Below, piece after piece: positions 1 through 7,565 of a stretch of DNA of 64,000 bases. The translations under genes and the position numbers were made by a program. Numbering within the stretch: position 1 is the stretch's first letter; each line of letters starts with the position of its first letter. The stretch is from Pararhizobium sp. A13 (GTDB lineage: Bacteria; Pseudomonadota; Alphaproteobacteria; Rhizobiales; Rhizobiaceae), in the NCBI RefSeq assembly GCF_040126305.1, contig NZ_CP149510.1:2491001-2555000 (forward strand), given 5' to 3'. Under the pieces are notes generated by a model, which saw nothing but the letters and a program-made list of their open reading frames with translations, had not been told where the DNA came from and made no database searches.

Positions 1-2
1 AC

Positions 3-317
3 GACGTCAGCGAGGAGGAGGCGACCGCCTTCTTTGCCAGCCTTGACACCGAAGGCACCGGATCGTTGACGGAGGAGCAGTTTTCGGCGGGCATGGAAGC
101 CCAGGGACCTGGCGGTCCGCCGCGCGGCATGATGCCGCCGCCGCCGCAAGACGGTACGACGACGGAGAGTGCCGACACCAGCACGGATAGTGCCGTCGAT
201 ACGACAGAGGCCATTCAGGATATTCTCGATCAGTTGCTGTACGCCATCCAGGCATATCGGGAAAACAGCGCGCAGGCTGAGAGCGAAACCCAGGCGGACC
301 TTCTGCTCGCCGCCTGA
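3..317 (+). CDS. EF-hand domain protein, 5' truncated
   Basis: The reading frame is already open at the left edge of the window, so the N-terminus is missing. The visible part contains one EF-hand-like loop, DTEGTGSLTEEQF, with Asp at loop position 1 and Gly at position 6. Position 12 is Gln instead of the usual Glu, so calcium binding by this loop may be weak. It is followed by a Pro/Gly-rich linker and a Thr/Ser/Asp-rich tail ending in a short helix. Small secreted or periplasmic EF-hand proteins of this kind are common in rhizobia. Function beyond possible calcium binding is unknown. A strong terminator follows directly. Confidence 0.7.
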   Translation, partial: DVSEEEATAFFASLDTEGTGSLTEEQFSAGMEAQGPGGPPRGMMPPPPQDGTTTESADTSTDSAVDTTEAIQDILDQLLYAIQAYRENSAQAESETQADLLLAA

Positions 318-345
318 CCACCAGGCAGCATTCAGCCCAAGAACG

Positions 346-378
346 AAGCCGGGTTCAAGGGCGACGAACCCGGCTTTT
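346..378 (+). terminator. Rho-independent terminator of the EF-hand gene
   Basis: A perfect 11-bp stem (346-356 with 366-376) and a 9-base loop are followed by a TTTT run. It lies 29 bases after the EF-hand stop codon. Confidence 0.8.
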
Positions 379-511
379 CGCGTCTGCCGTTAACTTCTGG
401 GAAGACAAAAAGCCAGCGCGGCATTCCCTTCCTGTCATCCACTTGGAACCGTCACGATATCCATGCGTTGGGTTGGATCGCACGCGTTCGATCAACCGGA
501 AGGATATCCAG

Positions 512-1024
512 ATGAAGAACCTCATCTTGACGGTGGCGCTTGCCGCCTGTGTCGCAACACCCATCTTCGCACAGCCTTCGTCGCAGACGGCCGTCGCCAA
601 TTTCATCGGAAAAGATGGCAAGGAGACGGGCAGGGCGGTCCTGACCTCGGCCAAGTATGGCGTGTTCATCGAAGTCGAGGTCACCGATCTGCCGCCGGGC
701 AAGTGGGTGGCGTTCCATATCCATGAAACCGGTGAATGCGATGCTGCGCATGGCCACGAGTCTGCCGGCAAGCATTTCAACCCGGGCAAGACCGAACACG
801 GGTTTCTCGCTGTCAATGGCCCGCATGCCGGCGACATGCCGAACCAGTATGTCGGCGACGATGGTGTCTTGCGTGCGCAGGTGTTCAACAGCATGGTGGT
901 GCTCGACAATGCCGAAAACGGCATTCGCGGCCGGGCTCTGATGGTCCATGCCAAATCCGACGATAACCGCAGCCAGCCCTCCGGCGACGCTGGCGAACGG
1001 CTGGCTTGCGCGGTGATCGAATAG
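512..1024 (+). CDS. sodC: Superoxide dismutase [Cu-Zn], periplasmic
   Basis: The 170-residue product disproportionates superoxide in the periplasm. It begins with a signal peptide (MKNLILTVALAACVATPIFA) and carries the Cu/Zn-SOD signature AFHIHETGEC with copper-binding histidines, the HFNP histidine, and the C-terminal GERLAC segment with the active-site Arg and disulfide Cys. The ATG at 512 is preferred over the upstream in-frame ATG at 443 because the signal peptide starts there and AGGA lies just upstream. It stands alone between the EF-hand terminator and a convergent minus-strand operon. The length fits the family. Confidence 0.93.
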   Translation: MKNLILTVALAACVATPIFAQPSSQTAVANFIGKDGKETGRAVLTSAKYGVFIEVEVTDLPPGKWVAFHIHETGECDAAHGHESAGKHFNPGKTEHGFLAVNGPHAGDMPNQYVGDDGVLRAQVFNSMVVLDNAENGIRGRALMVHAKSDDNRSQPSGDAGERLACAVIE

Positions 1025-1088
1025 CGCTCGCAGCCGTATTGCCCCTGTCCCTCTCGAGAAGCGAGGGTTGCAAGATCAATCCGAAGCG

Positions 1089-2066
1089 CTATCGTCCGCC
1101 GACTTTCAGCCCGGGCGCCGGGCGTTCGTCGAGAATCTGGCGGCGGAATCGGAAGAGGGCGGCCGGTCGGCCGCCGGTAGCGGCGGTCAACATGCCAGTC
1201 GGTTCGACAAGCTCGGCGCCTTCGACAAGGCGGCGGAAATTCTGCTTGTGCAGATGGCGGCCGGAAATGGCCTCGACGGTCGCCTGCAGGTCCGTCAGCG
1301 TGAATTCCGGCGGCATCAGCTCGAAGATCACCGGCCGGTATTTGATCTTGCCGCGCAGCCTTGCGACGGCGGTTGCGACGATACGGCGGTGGTCGTCGCG
1401 CATCGTCAGGCCGAACGGCGGCGTGGCCGTTGCAACTGCCCGCCCGTCGATGACGGCCTCGCCGACAAGTCCGGCCTCGTAGAGAAGCTCGTAGCGTTCC
1501 AATACGCGCTCTTCATCCCAGGGAAAATCATCAAGCCCGAAGGCAAGCCGCATACGCGTGCGCCGCTGGGGCAGGCCCATGCGCTCGTCCTGATGCCCGC
1601 TTTTTTCCCATAGCCGCAAGGCGGGAAGGATGATCTGGTCGATGATCGCAGGACGGCCCTGTCGCCAGTCTTCCCACGGAAGGTAGCTGTACCAGTCGCG
1701 CCAATGAGCGCCGGCATCCGCCAGCCGCGCATTGTTTTCCGCGTCGGTGCGCGTCAGCGCCAGATAACCGACCGACACCATATGCTTGCCGCTTTCGCCG
1801 GGCGAGCGATGCCGGCCGCGGTCGCCGAAGGTATAGAGCTGTTCGATATAGCCGAGATCAAGCGCCGTCTGCTGCTCGACGCTTGCGCGCAGGCTGGTCT
1901 CGAAAGTGCGGTGGCGGGCGGGATCGAAGGGGCCGAAGGGCAGACCGTCGCGGCTGTCTTCCTGTCCTTCGCTGACGACGAGGATTCGCGGCGAGCGGCT
2001 GGTCGCGGCGACGATCGCGGCATTGAGGCCGATCTCGACGGTGATCGCCTTGTCGTCAACCGGCAT
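1089..2066 (-). CDS. NUDIX-type transcriptional regulator (COG4111, NAD-regulator family)
   Basis: The 325-residue protein has a degenerate NUDIX-like N-terminal domain and a C-terminal winged-helix region (from FTLTDLQATVEAISGR to GGRPAALFRFRR), the layout of NrtR-like regulators. COG4111 proteins in alphaproteobacteria are annotated as NAD regulators; ADP-ribose-type ligand sensing is known for NrtR relatives and is inferred here. No canonical catalytic NUDIX box is present. The ATG at 2066 overlaps the upstream tyrosine-phosphatase stop by 11 bases, so it is the last gene of the 4039-1089 operon. Target operators are not evident in the window. Confidence 0.8.
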   Translation of the reverse strand: MPVDDKAITVEIGLNAAIVAATSRSPRILVVSEGQEDSRDGLPFGPFDPARHRTFETSLRASVEQQTALDLGYIEQLYTFGDRGRHRSPGESGKHMVSVGYLALTRTDAENNARLADAGAHWRDWYSYLPWEDWRQGRPAIIDQIILPALRLWEKSGHQDERMGLPQRRTRMRLAFGLDDFPWDEERVLERYELLYEAGLVGEAVIDGRAVATATPPFGLTMRDDHRRIVATAVARLRGKIKYRPVIFELMPPEFTLTDLQATVEAISGRHLHKQNFRRLVEGAELVEPTGMLTAATGGRPAALFRFRRQILDERPAPGLKVGGR

Positions 2067-2595
2067 GGGAGACGGGCTCCGGCCGTGGCGGAAAGACAAA
2101 GGGTGCGTTGCCGTCCGCATCGGCGCCCCGGCCGATCCCCTTGATCGCCGCCACCAGCCGTCCGTTGCGCGACAAGAGATGGTCGCCGATCTCGATCAGG
2201 CGCGAGTTCGGCGTGACATAGGCGGAGGCGGTGCGCAGGCGCCACGCGAGTTCGATCTCGTCCTGATCAGGTTCCACCGCCAGGGCGGCGATGGCGGCGG
2301 CAGCCGGCGATCGGGAAATCCCCATCCAGCAGTGGACAAGCAGCGGTGCCGACCGATCCCATTGCCGCGCAAAGCCGATGATCTGCACGACATGGCTTTC
2401 CTGCGGCGCCACCAGTCCGTCATTTCCGCCAAAACTGATGTCGTTGACGCCTAGCAAAAGGTGGCGGGTCGCGTCGATCACCGCCGGGCGATGAAAGCTC
2501 TGGTCCTTGGCAAGCAGGCTGATCATTTCGCGGCAGCCGTGGCGAACGGCCATTTCGGCGATGCGCGAGAGGGGGGAAACAATGATTTGCGGCAT
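2056..2595 (-). CDS. Tyrosine/dual-specificity protein phosphatase
   Basis: The 179-residue protein carries the CX5R phosphatase loop in VHCWMGISRSP (around residues 99-109), where Cys is the nucleophile and Arg binds phosphate, with Ser after the Arg as in tyrosine-phosphatase folds. An N-terminal region with several Leu/Ile-rich strands matches the small rhizobial cytosolic phosphatases. No signal peptide or membrane segment is visible. Its start overlaps the HD-protein stop as TGATG, and its end overlaps the start of the NUDIX regulator, so the three are translationally coupled. The substrate is unknown; a link to nucleotide or NAD metabolism is an inference from neighbours. Confidence 0.82.
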   Translation of the reverse strand: MPQIIVSPLSRIAEMAVRHGCREMISLLAKDQSFHRPAVIDATRHLLLGVNDISFGGNDGLVAPQESHVVQIIGFARQWDRSAPLLVHCWMGISRSPAAAAIAALAVEPDQDEIELAWRLRTASAYVTPNSRLIEIGDHLLSRNGRLVAAIKGIGRGADADGNAPFVFPPRPEPVSHAG

Positions 2596-3200
2596 CAGGA
2601 TGCCACTCGCGCGTTGATACGCATAGCTTCGATGGCTTCAAACCGTTCGGCGAAGAGTTTCTGCGCCTCGATCGACGGCATCGGATCGATCAGGATCATC
2701 TCGCGGGTGATGCCGCGTGGCTGGCCGAAGAATTTGCCTGCTTCCACGAGCGAAAACCCGGCAAGCACGGTCGCCTCGAAATAGGCGGCGATCTGGTCGG
2801 CCTTCTTTATCTTCGCCTTGAGCTCTGCAGGCGTTGTCGCGGGAAGCCCGAAGCGGATGTGAATGGCGCCTTCCAACCGTTTCTCGACCACCTTGTAGCC
2901 GCCGCCCACCACCGCCTTGAAAGGTGAGATCATATCGCCGATGACATATTCCGGCGCATCGTGCAGCAGCGCCATCTGGCATTCGTCCGGCGTGCCATTG
3001 TACTGCCGGCGGAAAATCTCCTCGACCACCAGGCTGTGCTGGGCAACGGAAAAGGCGTGGTTGCCTTCCGTCTGGCCATTCCAGCGGGCAACGCGCGCGA
3101 GCCCGTGGGCGATATCGGACAGTTCGACATCGAGGGGCGACGGATCGAGCAGATCCAGCCGTCGTCCGGACAGCATGCGCTGCCAGGCGCGGGCAGACAT
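2595..3200 (-). CDS. HD-domain phosphohydrolase (YfbR-like)
   Basis: The 201-residue protein shows the HD metal-binding pattern: a first His in VAQHSLVV, the His-Asp pair in ALLHDAPE, and a distal Asp in KKADQIAAYFEA. This arrangement is typical of YfbR-type 5'-deoxynucleotidases, which remove phosphate from deoxynucleoside monophosphates using a divalent metal. The substrate here is inferred from the family. Both ends are coupled by one-base TGATG overlaps, with YgfZ upstream and the tyrosine phosphatase downstream, so it belongs to a single transcript. Confidence 0.85.
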   Translation of the reverse strand: MSARAWQRMLSGRRLDLLDPSPLDVELSDIAHGLARVARWNGQTEGNHAFSVAQHSLVVEEIFRRQYNGTPDECQMALLHDAPEYVIGDMISPFKAVVGGGYKVVEKRLEGAIHIRFGLPATTPAELKAKIKKADQIAAYFEATVLAGFSLVEAGKFFGQPRGITREMILIDPMPSIEAQKLFAERFEAIEAMRINARVAS

Positions 3201-4039
3201 CAGGCGCTCGCCTCGTCGGCTTCAGCCGGAAATTCAAGCCCTGTCCAGGCGGGTAGCGCAAGTGTCACCGGCACATCGCCCGCCAGAATCGCTTCGCCCG
3301 AAGCCATGGCTTGCCCGGCCTTGTCGATACGCACGATCGCTAGAGCGGATCGCCCGATCACGGTGCCGAGCGCGCCGATGGGCCGGTCCTTCACCGTCAA
3401 AGGCGTGCCGGTTGCAGGCAGGGCGGTATCAGCCGTGACGATGACGACGCGCTTGCGCGCCGTGCCGCGATGCTGCATGCGCGATACGACCTCCTGCCCG
3501 ACATAACAACCCTTCCTGAACGAAAGCGCGCCGTTCTTGTCCATCAGCACGTCGTGCGGAAAGGCGTCCTGCAGAGCATAGTCGCTGCCCGCAACCGCAA
3601 TGCCGCTCGTAACCCGCAGGCGCTCGTGTTCATCGATGCCGCTCGTTTCAGTTTCCGCGCCATAGGTCCGATAAACCGTTTGCCCCGCCTTGGCGAAACG
3701 GGCATCGCGATAACCGCCCGATGTCTCCGCGAAATGAATGGTAACCGCGGACGGCGACGTGACAGAGAGCAAGATCGGAAGCCGCAGCTTGTACATCGTG
3801 AGCCGCTTCAGCAGTGCCTCGGCCTGGTCTGTCCCGGTTTCAAGCCGGATCGCTTCGCCGTCGCGTGTCACCAAGAAATCGAAAAGGATCTTGCCCTGCG
3901 GTGTCAGCAATGCGCCCGGTTTGGCTTCGCCGTCTTCCAATTGCCCGAGATCGGTCGTGATCAAGGCCTGCAGAAAATCCTGCGCACCCTGTCCAGACAC
4001 GGTGACGACGGCGCGATCGGCAAGAGCAGTGGGTTGCAT
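3200..4039 (-). CDS. ygfZ: Folate-binding protein YgfZ (GcvT-like, Fe-S cluster assembly)
   Basis: The 279-residue protein has the aminomethyltransferase/GcvT fold and the diagnostic KGCYVGQE motif of YgfZ around residues 175-182, whose Cys is needed for the family's folate-dependent role in maturation or repair of certain Fe-S proteins. The ATG at 4039 is preferred because AGGA sits 8 bases upstream; an in-frame ATG at 4057 lacks a good ribosome site. It is the first gene of the minus-strand operon and overlaps the HD gene by TGATG. Confidence 0.9.
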   Translation of the reverse strand: MQPTALADRAVVTVSGQGAQDFLQALITTDLGQLEDGEAKPGALLTPQGKILFDFLVTRDGEAIRLETGTDQAEALLKRLTMYKLRLPILLSVTSPSAVTIHFAETSGGYRDARFAKAGQTVYRTYGAETETSGIDEHERLRVTSGIAVAGSDYALQDAFPHDVLMDKNGALSFRKGCYVGQEVVSRMQHRGTARKRVVIVTADTALPATGTPLTVKDRPIGALGTVIGRSALAIVRIDKAGQAMASGEAILAGDVPVTLALPAWTGLEFPAEADEASA

Positions 4040-4110
4040 GGGGTTTATCCTGTTCATCGGTAAACAGGTAGGATTTCAGACGAGCCTGAGCAAGCGCTTT
4101 GCGCCGGCGA

Positions 4111-4860
4111 TCAGTCTCCGGCGACGAAAAATTTCCACTGGCCGTCGGGCGTGATGCCGACACGATAGAAATTGTAGTTGCCGCCCTCTTCCATCCCGGC
4201 GACATCACCGGCGGTCACCAGCCGGAAGAGATCGACCTTCTCGGGCGCGGTCAGCGAGGAAAGAGACTTTTCGGTGAAATAGGGCCAGACATAGATTTCG
4301 TCCGGCGTTCCCTTGTCGACCAGCACGAAGCCTGTCGACAGAACGTCGAGCAGGATCGCCAGAATTTCGATTCCCTCCTGATCGCCGGACAGTCCCTTGA
4401 GGACCTCGACGGGATCGGTGCCGTTCTCGCCCACCTGCGTCTGCGTCGGGCCCTTGCCAAGCAGCGGCCGCAGCCGTTCGATGTCACCGGAAGCCGCGGC
4501 CTCGACGATCAGTTCGCGCATGCGGGCGACGGCCTGCGGAATTTTCGACACATCGGACAGCACTTCGACGGGAGCGGCCGGTGCCGGATCTTCGACCGTA
4601 TCGTCCTGTTCGTCGTGAGCTGGCTTGTTCACGAGCGGATCGGGCATCGGGATCTGCATCGGTCCCACGTCATCCGGCTCATCCACTTCGGGGACGTCCT
4701 TGCCCTTGTCGTTCTCGTTCACCTGTCCGGGAATCTGCTTGAGCTCGCTGAGCGCAAACGCAGCGTGCGGAAAGAGGAAGGAGGAAACAACGAGCCCGGC
4801 GAGCAATAACGCAGAAAATCGAACCGCAACTGGCCGGTTTGCTGACATCTGGCGTAACAT
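4111..4860 (-). CDS. Conserved secreted protein of unknown function
   Basis: The 249-residue product starts with a long signal peptide (hydrophobic stretch RFSALLLAGLVVSSFLFP, with an A-F-A type cleavage region). It continues with an acidic, Pro/Asp-rich linker (about residues 40-95) and a compact C-terminal domain (about 100-249) containing the segments DEIYVWPYFTEKS and FYRVGITPDGQWKFFVAGD. I recognise no enzymatic motif. Similar periplasmic proteins occur in rhizobia. GAGG lies upstream of the ATG at 4860. It is 13 bases downstream of the next gene on the same strand and probably cotranscribed with it. Confidence 0.75.
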   Translation of the reverse strand: MLRQMSANRPVAVRFSALLLAGLVVSSFLFPHAAFALSELKQIPGQVNENDKGKDVPEVDEPDDVGPMQIPMPDPLVNKPAHDEQDDTVEDPAPAAPVEVLSDVSKIPQAVARMRELIVEAAASGDIERLRPLLGKGPTQTQVGENGTDPVEVLKGLSGDQEGIEILAILLDVLSTGFVLVDKGTPDEIYVWPYFTEKSLSSLTAPEKVDLFRLVTAGDVAGMEEGGNYNFYRVGITPDGQWKFFVAGD

Positions 4861-4873
4861 GGCTGCCTCGAAA

Positions 4874-5143
4874 CTACTGCAGAGTACGTTCCGGTGAGAA
4901 TTCTCCGGCCAGCATGCGCTCGCGCAGCGAGTTCAGCATGGCTTCCGCCCCGTCTTCGCCGTGCAGGCGGATCGTCTCGCGCATGGCAAGGGCTATGGCC
5001 GCATCGGCGATGATCTCAGGCTCGATGCCATCAGCCATTCCATCCGCCCAGGCTTCATTCTGGTGTTCCAGGGCTGCCTGCATCTTCTCATGAACGATCA
5101 TGTCGTCGATGTCATTCAGACTGGGTTCCATCATTCGTTCCAT
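4874..5143 (-). CDS. Conserved small protein of unknown function
   Basis: This is an 89-residue acidic soluble protein rich in Met, Glu and Ala (e.g. NDIDDMIVHEKMQAAL and GEDGAEAMLNSLRERML), predicted mainly helical, with no signal peptide or membrane segment. It is followed after 13 bases by the secreted protein gene on the same strand, suggesting an operon. A perfect TTAA-N7-TTAA box lies at 5258-5272, upstream of its start. I do not recognise the function. Confidence 0.65.
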   Translation of the reverse strand: MERMMEPSLNDIDDMIVHEKMQAALEHQNEAWADGMADGIEPEIIADAAIALAMRETIRLHGEDGAEAMLNSLRERMLAGEFSPERTLQ

Positions 5144-5257
5144 GCCGTTTCACGCTCTTTACTTGGCACCTGACTTGAGGTGGCGCCACTTCTTACCACT
5201 CTCTTAACGACCTTAGCAGCCTTTTCCCAAAACGACACGGGCTCCTGAAAAAAGAGG

Positions 5258-5272
5258 TTAATTTCCCGTTAA
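5258..5272 (-). promoter_or_regulatory. Candidate CtrA binding box upstream of the 89-residue protein gene
   Basis: On the minus strand the sequence reads TTAACGGGAAATTAA, followed by CC. This is a perfect match to the alphaproteobacterial cell-cycle regulator CtrA consensus TTAA-N7-TTAA. It overlaps the stop codon of the TIGR02301-family gene and lies 115-129 bases before the start at 5143. Binding is not demonstrated. Confidence 0.4.
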
Positions 5273-5688
5273 TTTCCAAAGCGGGCGGTTATTTCTGAAG
5301 CAAGTGTTGCTCCTTCGGCACGGTATCGCTCGTCGGCGACCACCGCGGCGGCCGTGCAGGCCGTGTAAACGGAGGCAAAAGTCCGGTATCCGCGGTTGAA
5401 GGCGGCGGTCATGCGGGCGCGCCTCTGTGCTTCGCCGCCGGCCTCCTTGTCGAGCAGATCCTGCATCGATTGCCGCCAGCCATCTGCCGCCTCATCCTTG
5501 CAGAGTGTCCGCAAATAATGAACGGAACCAAGGATCTCCGAAAGGCGCAACAGCCGCGCGTCATAGGGCGCAGGCTTTTCAGCGGTCACCGCCGGGGTGC
5601 CGATAACCGGGGTCTCCTGCGCCTCGGCGAACGGCGGAGCTAGAAGAGCCAGCAAAAGAGACAATCGAATGGCCAGGAAGCGGATCAT
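5269..5688 (-). CDS. TIGR02301 family protein, secreted
   Basis: The 139-residue product has a clear signal peptide (MIRFLAIRLSLLLALLAPP, then AEAQE) and a helical mature domain with LLRLSEILGSVHYLRTLC, a second Cys in YTACTAAA, and AFNRGYRTFASVY. These features match the alphaproteobacterial TIGR02301 family, whose function is unknown. The two conserved cysteines may form a disulfide in the periplasm. The frame is open further upstream through the NUDIX gene, but the signal peptide fixes the start at 5688. It lies 55 bases downstream of the NUDIX gene on the same strand. Confidence 0.82.
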   Translation of the reverse strand: MIRFLAIRLSLLLALLAPPFAEAQETPVIGTPAVTAEKPAPYDARLLRLSEILGSVHYLRTLCKDEAADGWRQSMQDLLDKEAGGEAQRRARMTAAFNRGYRTFASVYTACTAAAVVADERYRAEGATLASEITARFGN

Positions 5689-5743
5689 ATCCTTTTGAAG
5701 CCCCGAATCGCTGCCTGAAGCAAGTTGATTCTCGGCGCGGTGA

Positions 5744-6166
5744 TCATTGCCGGCGAAGCGCTTCGAGTTTTTCCACGCATTCGCGAACGCTGTCTGGGAT
5801 GGGAAGATTGAAGATTTCAGCGGCCGTGTACCAGCCGATGCCGGCCGCATCATCGCCCGCAACAGCAATAAGGTCCGAATCTGCCTCCACGCTGAAGACC
5901 GACAGGAAAAAATGCCGCGCTCCCGGCCCATCCGATTCGCGCGGCGGCAGGTCATAGGTTTCGAAGAGGTGCGGATTGCGTGGCAGGATGCCGGTCTCCT
6001 CGTGAAACTCGCGCACCGCCGTTTCTGCCGGCGTCTCGCCGATCTCAGCCCGCCCGCCGGGAAAAGCATACATATCCGCCGACGGCGGATTGGCGCGTCG
6101 CACGAGCAGGTAGCGTCCGTCGCGCTCGAGAATGGCGGAGGAAGCGAGCTGGGGAGGGGATGTCAT
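5744..6166 (-). CDS. NUDIX hydrolase
   Basis: The 140-residue protein contains a complete NUDIX box, with GRAEIGE followed after seven residues by REFHEETGI, so the metal-binding glutamates are intact. Such enzymes hydrolyse nucleoside diphosphates linked to another group; the exact substrate cannot be told (MutT-like or ADP-ribose-like). Two starts are possible, MTSPPQ at 6166 or MNMTSPP at 6172; the longer open frame upstream lacks family character. It is divergent from the SRAP gene, with about 65 bases between them. Confidence 0.88.
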   Translation of the reverse strand: MTSPPQLASSAILERDGRYLLVRRANPPSADMYAFPGGRAEIGETPAETAVREFHEETGILPRNPHLFETYDLPPRESDGPGARHFFLSVFSVEADSDLIAVAGDDAAGIGWYTAAEIFNLPIPDSVRECVEKLEALRRQ

Positions 6167-6231
6167 ATTCATCAAACCGGGCAAGCATTGTAAACCTTGA
6201 CCCACCTTAGGCGAAGTGCGATTTGAATTCC

Positions 6232-6987
6232 ATGTGCGGACGATTTGCGCTGACGGCGACACCGGAAGAAGTGGCGGAATTTCTCGACCTCCTGGAGACG
6301 GAGGGCTTTCCGGCACGGTTCAACATCGCGCCGACCCAACCCATTCTCGTCGTCATCGCCGGCGATCGCCAGCAGCCGGGCAGCAACCTGCCGGAGCGCG
6401 AGGCGCTGCTCGTGCGGTGGGGCTTTACCCCCTCCTGGGTGAAGGATCCACGCGATTTTCCCCTGCTCATCAACGCCCGTGCCGAAACCGCGATCGGCAA
6501 GGCCTCGTTCAAGGCGGCGATGCGCCATCGGCGCATCCTCATTCCTGCTTCCGGTTTCTACGAATGGCATCGCCCGCCCAAGGAGAGCGGCGAGCCCTCG
6601 CAGGCCCACTGGATACGTCCGAAAAATGGCGGCATCGTCGCTTTCGCCGGTCTCATGGAGACCTGGTCCTCGGCGGATGGATCGGAGGTCGATACCGGCG
6701 CCATCCTCACCACGCGCGCCAACGCCCGGATCGCGGATATCCACGATCGCATGCCCGTCGTCATCAAGCCCCAGGATTTTTCCCGCTGGCTCGACTGCAA
6801 GACGCAGGAACCGCGCGATGTCGCGGACCTCATGGTACCGGCCAGCGAAGACTATTTCGAAGCCATCGCCGTATCCGACAAAGTGAACAAGGTGGCAAAT
6901 ACCTGCGCCGATCTCCAGGCCCCGGTGAGCAGGCCCGCCGCAACGCCCAAAGAGCCTCCGGCAGACCGTCAGTTGTCGCTTTTTTGA
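6232..6987 (+). CDS. SOS response-associated peptidase (SRAP, YedK/HMCES family)
   Basis: The start must be the ATG at 6232, which gives MCGRFAL and exposes catalytic Cys2 after Met removal. This Cys forms a thiazolidine DNA-protein crosslink with abasic sites in single-stranded DNA. The other active-site elements are present: Asn in ARFNIAPTQ, Glu in SGFYEWHRP, and His in IHDRMPVV. The 251-residue length fits the family. It acts in protection of abasic sites during replication. No LexA-type operator was recognised in the short divergent region with the NUDIX gene. Confidence 0.92.
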   Translation: MCGRFALTATPEEVAEFLDLLETEGFPARFNIAPTQPILVVIAGDRQQPGSNLPEREALLVRWGFTPSWVKDPRDFPLLINARAETAIGKASFKAAMRHRRILIPASGFYEWHRPPKESGEPSQAHWIRPKNGGIVAFAGLMETWSSADGSEVDTGAILTTRANARIADIHDRMPVVIKPQDFSRWLDCKTQEPRDVADLMVPASEDYFEAIAVSDKVNKVANTCADLQAPVSRPAATPKEPPADRQLSLF

Positions 6988-6991
6988 GGGG

Positions 6992-7150
6992 TCAGGCGAA
7001 TTGTTTCGGCAGAGCAGGTTTCTTGACCGGCTTTGGCTTGACCTGCAAAGCGGCGGCAAGGACGGCCTTCAGGCCCAGCGGACGGTATTGCTCGACAAGC
7101 TCGGCCGCAGCAACACGCTTACCGTGTTTGTCCATCTTATTGCCAGACAT
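6992..7150 (-). CDS. Small basic conserved protein (52 residues)
   Basis: A short minus-strand frame begins at the ATG at 7150 after an excellent ribosome site (AAAGGAGAG, 6 bases before the start). It encodes 52 residues beginning MSGNKMDKHGKRVAAAELVE and ending with a Lys/Pro-rich tail (VKPKPVKKPALPKQFA). It is strongly basic with no membrane segment. Its stop lies 4 bases from the end of the convergent SRAP gene. The strong ribosome site, compact fit and rhizobial-type composition argue that it is real; function is unknown. Confidence 0.6.
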   Translation of the reverse strand: MSGNKMDKHGKRVAAAELVEQYRPLGLKAVLAAALQVKPKPVKKPALPKQFA

Positions 7151-7565
7151 TTCAAACTCTCCTTTGATGCTTTCCCTAGCTGGAAGCGCTTCGTTCCAGT
7201 GTGTTTTCCACCAAAACGGCGTTCCTTATTGTGCCCCGGGAAACAGGCAGCAATGTGCAAGTGCCTGAAAGCCTTGATTCCCCGGGTGTCCGGCGTCTCC
7301 AGATAAGCCCAATCATGACAAAACAATGACCAATTCTCCTCTATCCCAACATATGATGCTGGAACGCGGTTGACCTCTTGACCGGGCGCAAGCGAAGCGC
7401 GATAAAGCTGCCCATGAAAACGGTTATCTGCATCATCTGCCGGATTATTATTCGCTAGCCTCAACGCTGGCCTGGCCGTTTTCGTCTCCCAAAAATCAAG
7501 ATGACAACGCGAAGGTCCAGCCGGGCGGCTGCGTGTATTCGGTGATGCGGAATGGGAGATTTGGA
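7151..7565. other. Intergenic region upstream of cysS
   Basis: About 415 bases contain no convincing gene. A segment near 7224-7280 contains CCCGGG and CAGGCA/TGCCTG motifs in partly inverted arrangement. A candidate promoter for cysS lies at 7378-7406. The leader downstream of it shows no recognised riboswitch. Confidence 0.5.
7378..7406 (+). promoter_or_regulatory. Candidate sigma-70 promoter of cysS
   Basis: A TTGACC -35-like hexamer (7378-7383), a 17-base spacer and a GATAAA -10-like hexamer (7401-7406) precede cysS by about 160 bases. Confidence 0.35.
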
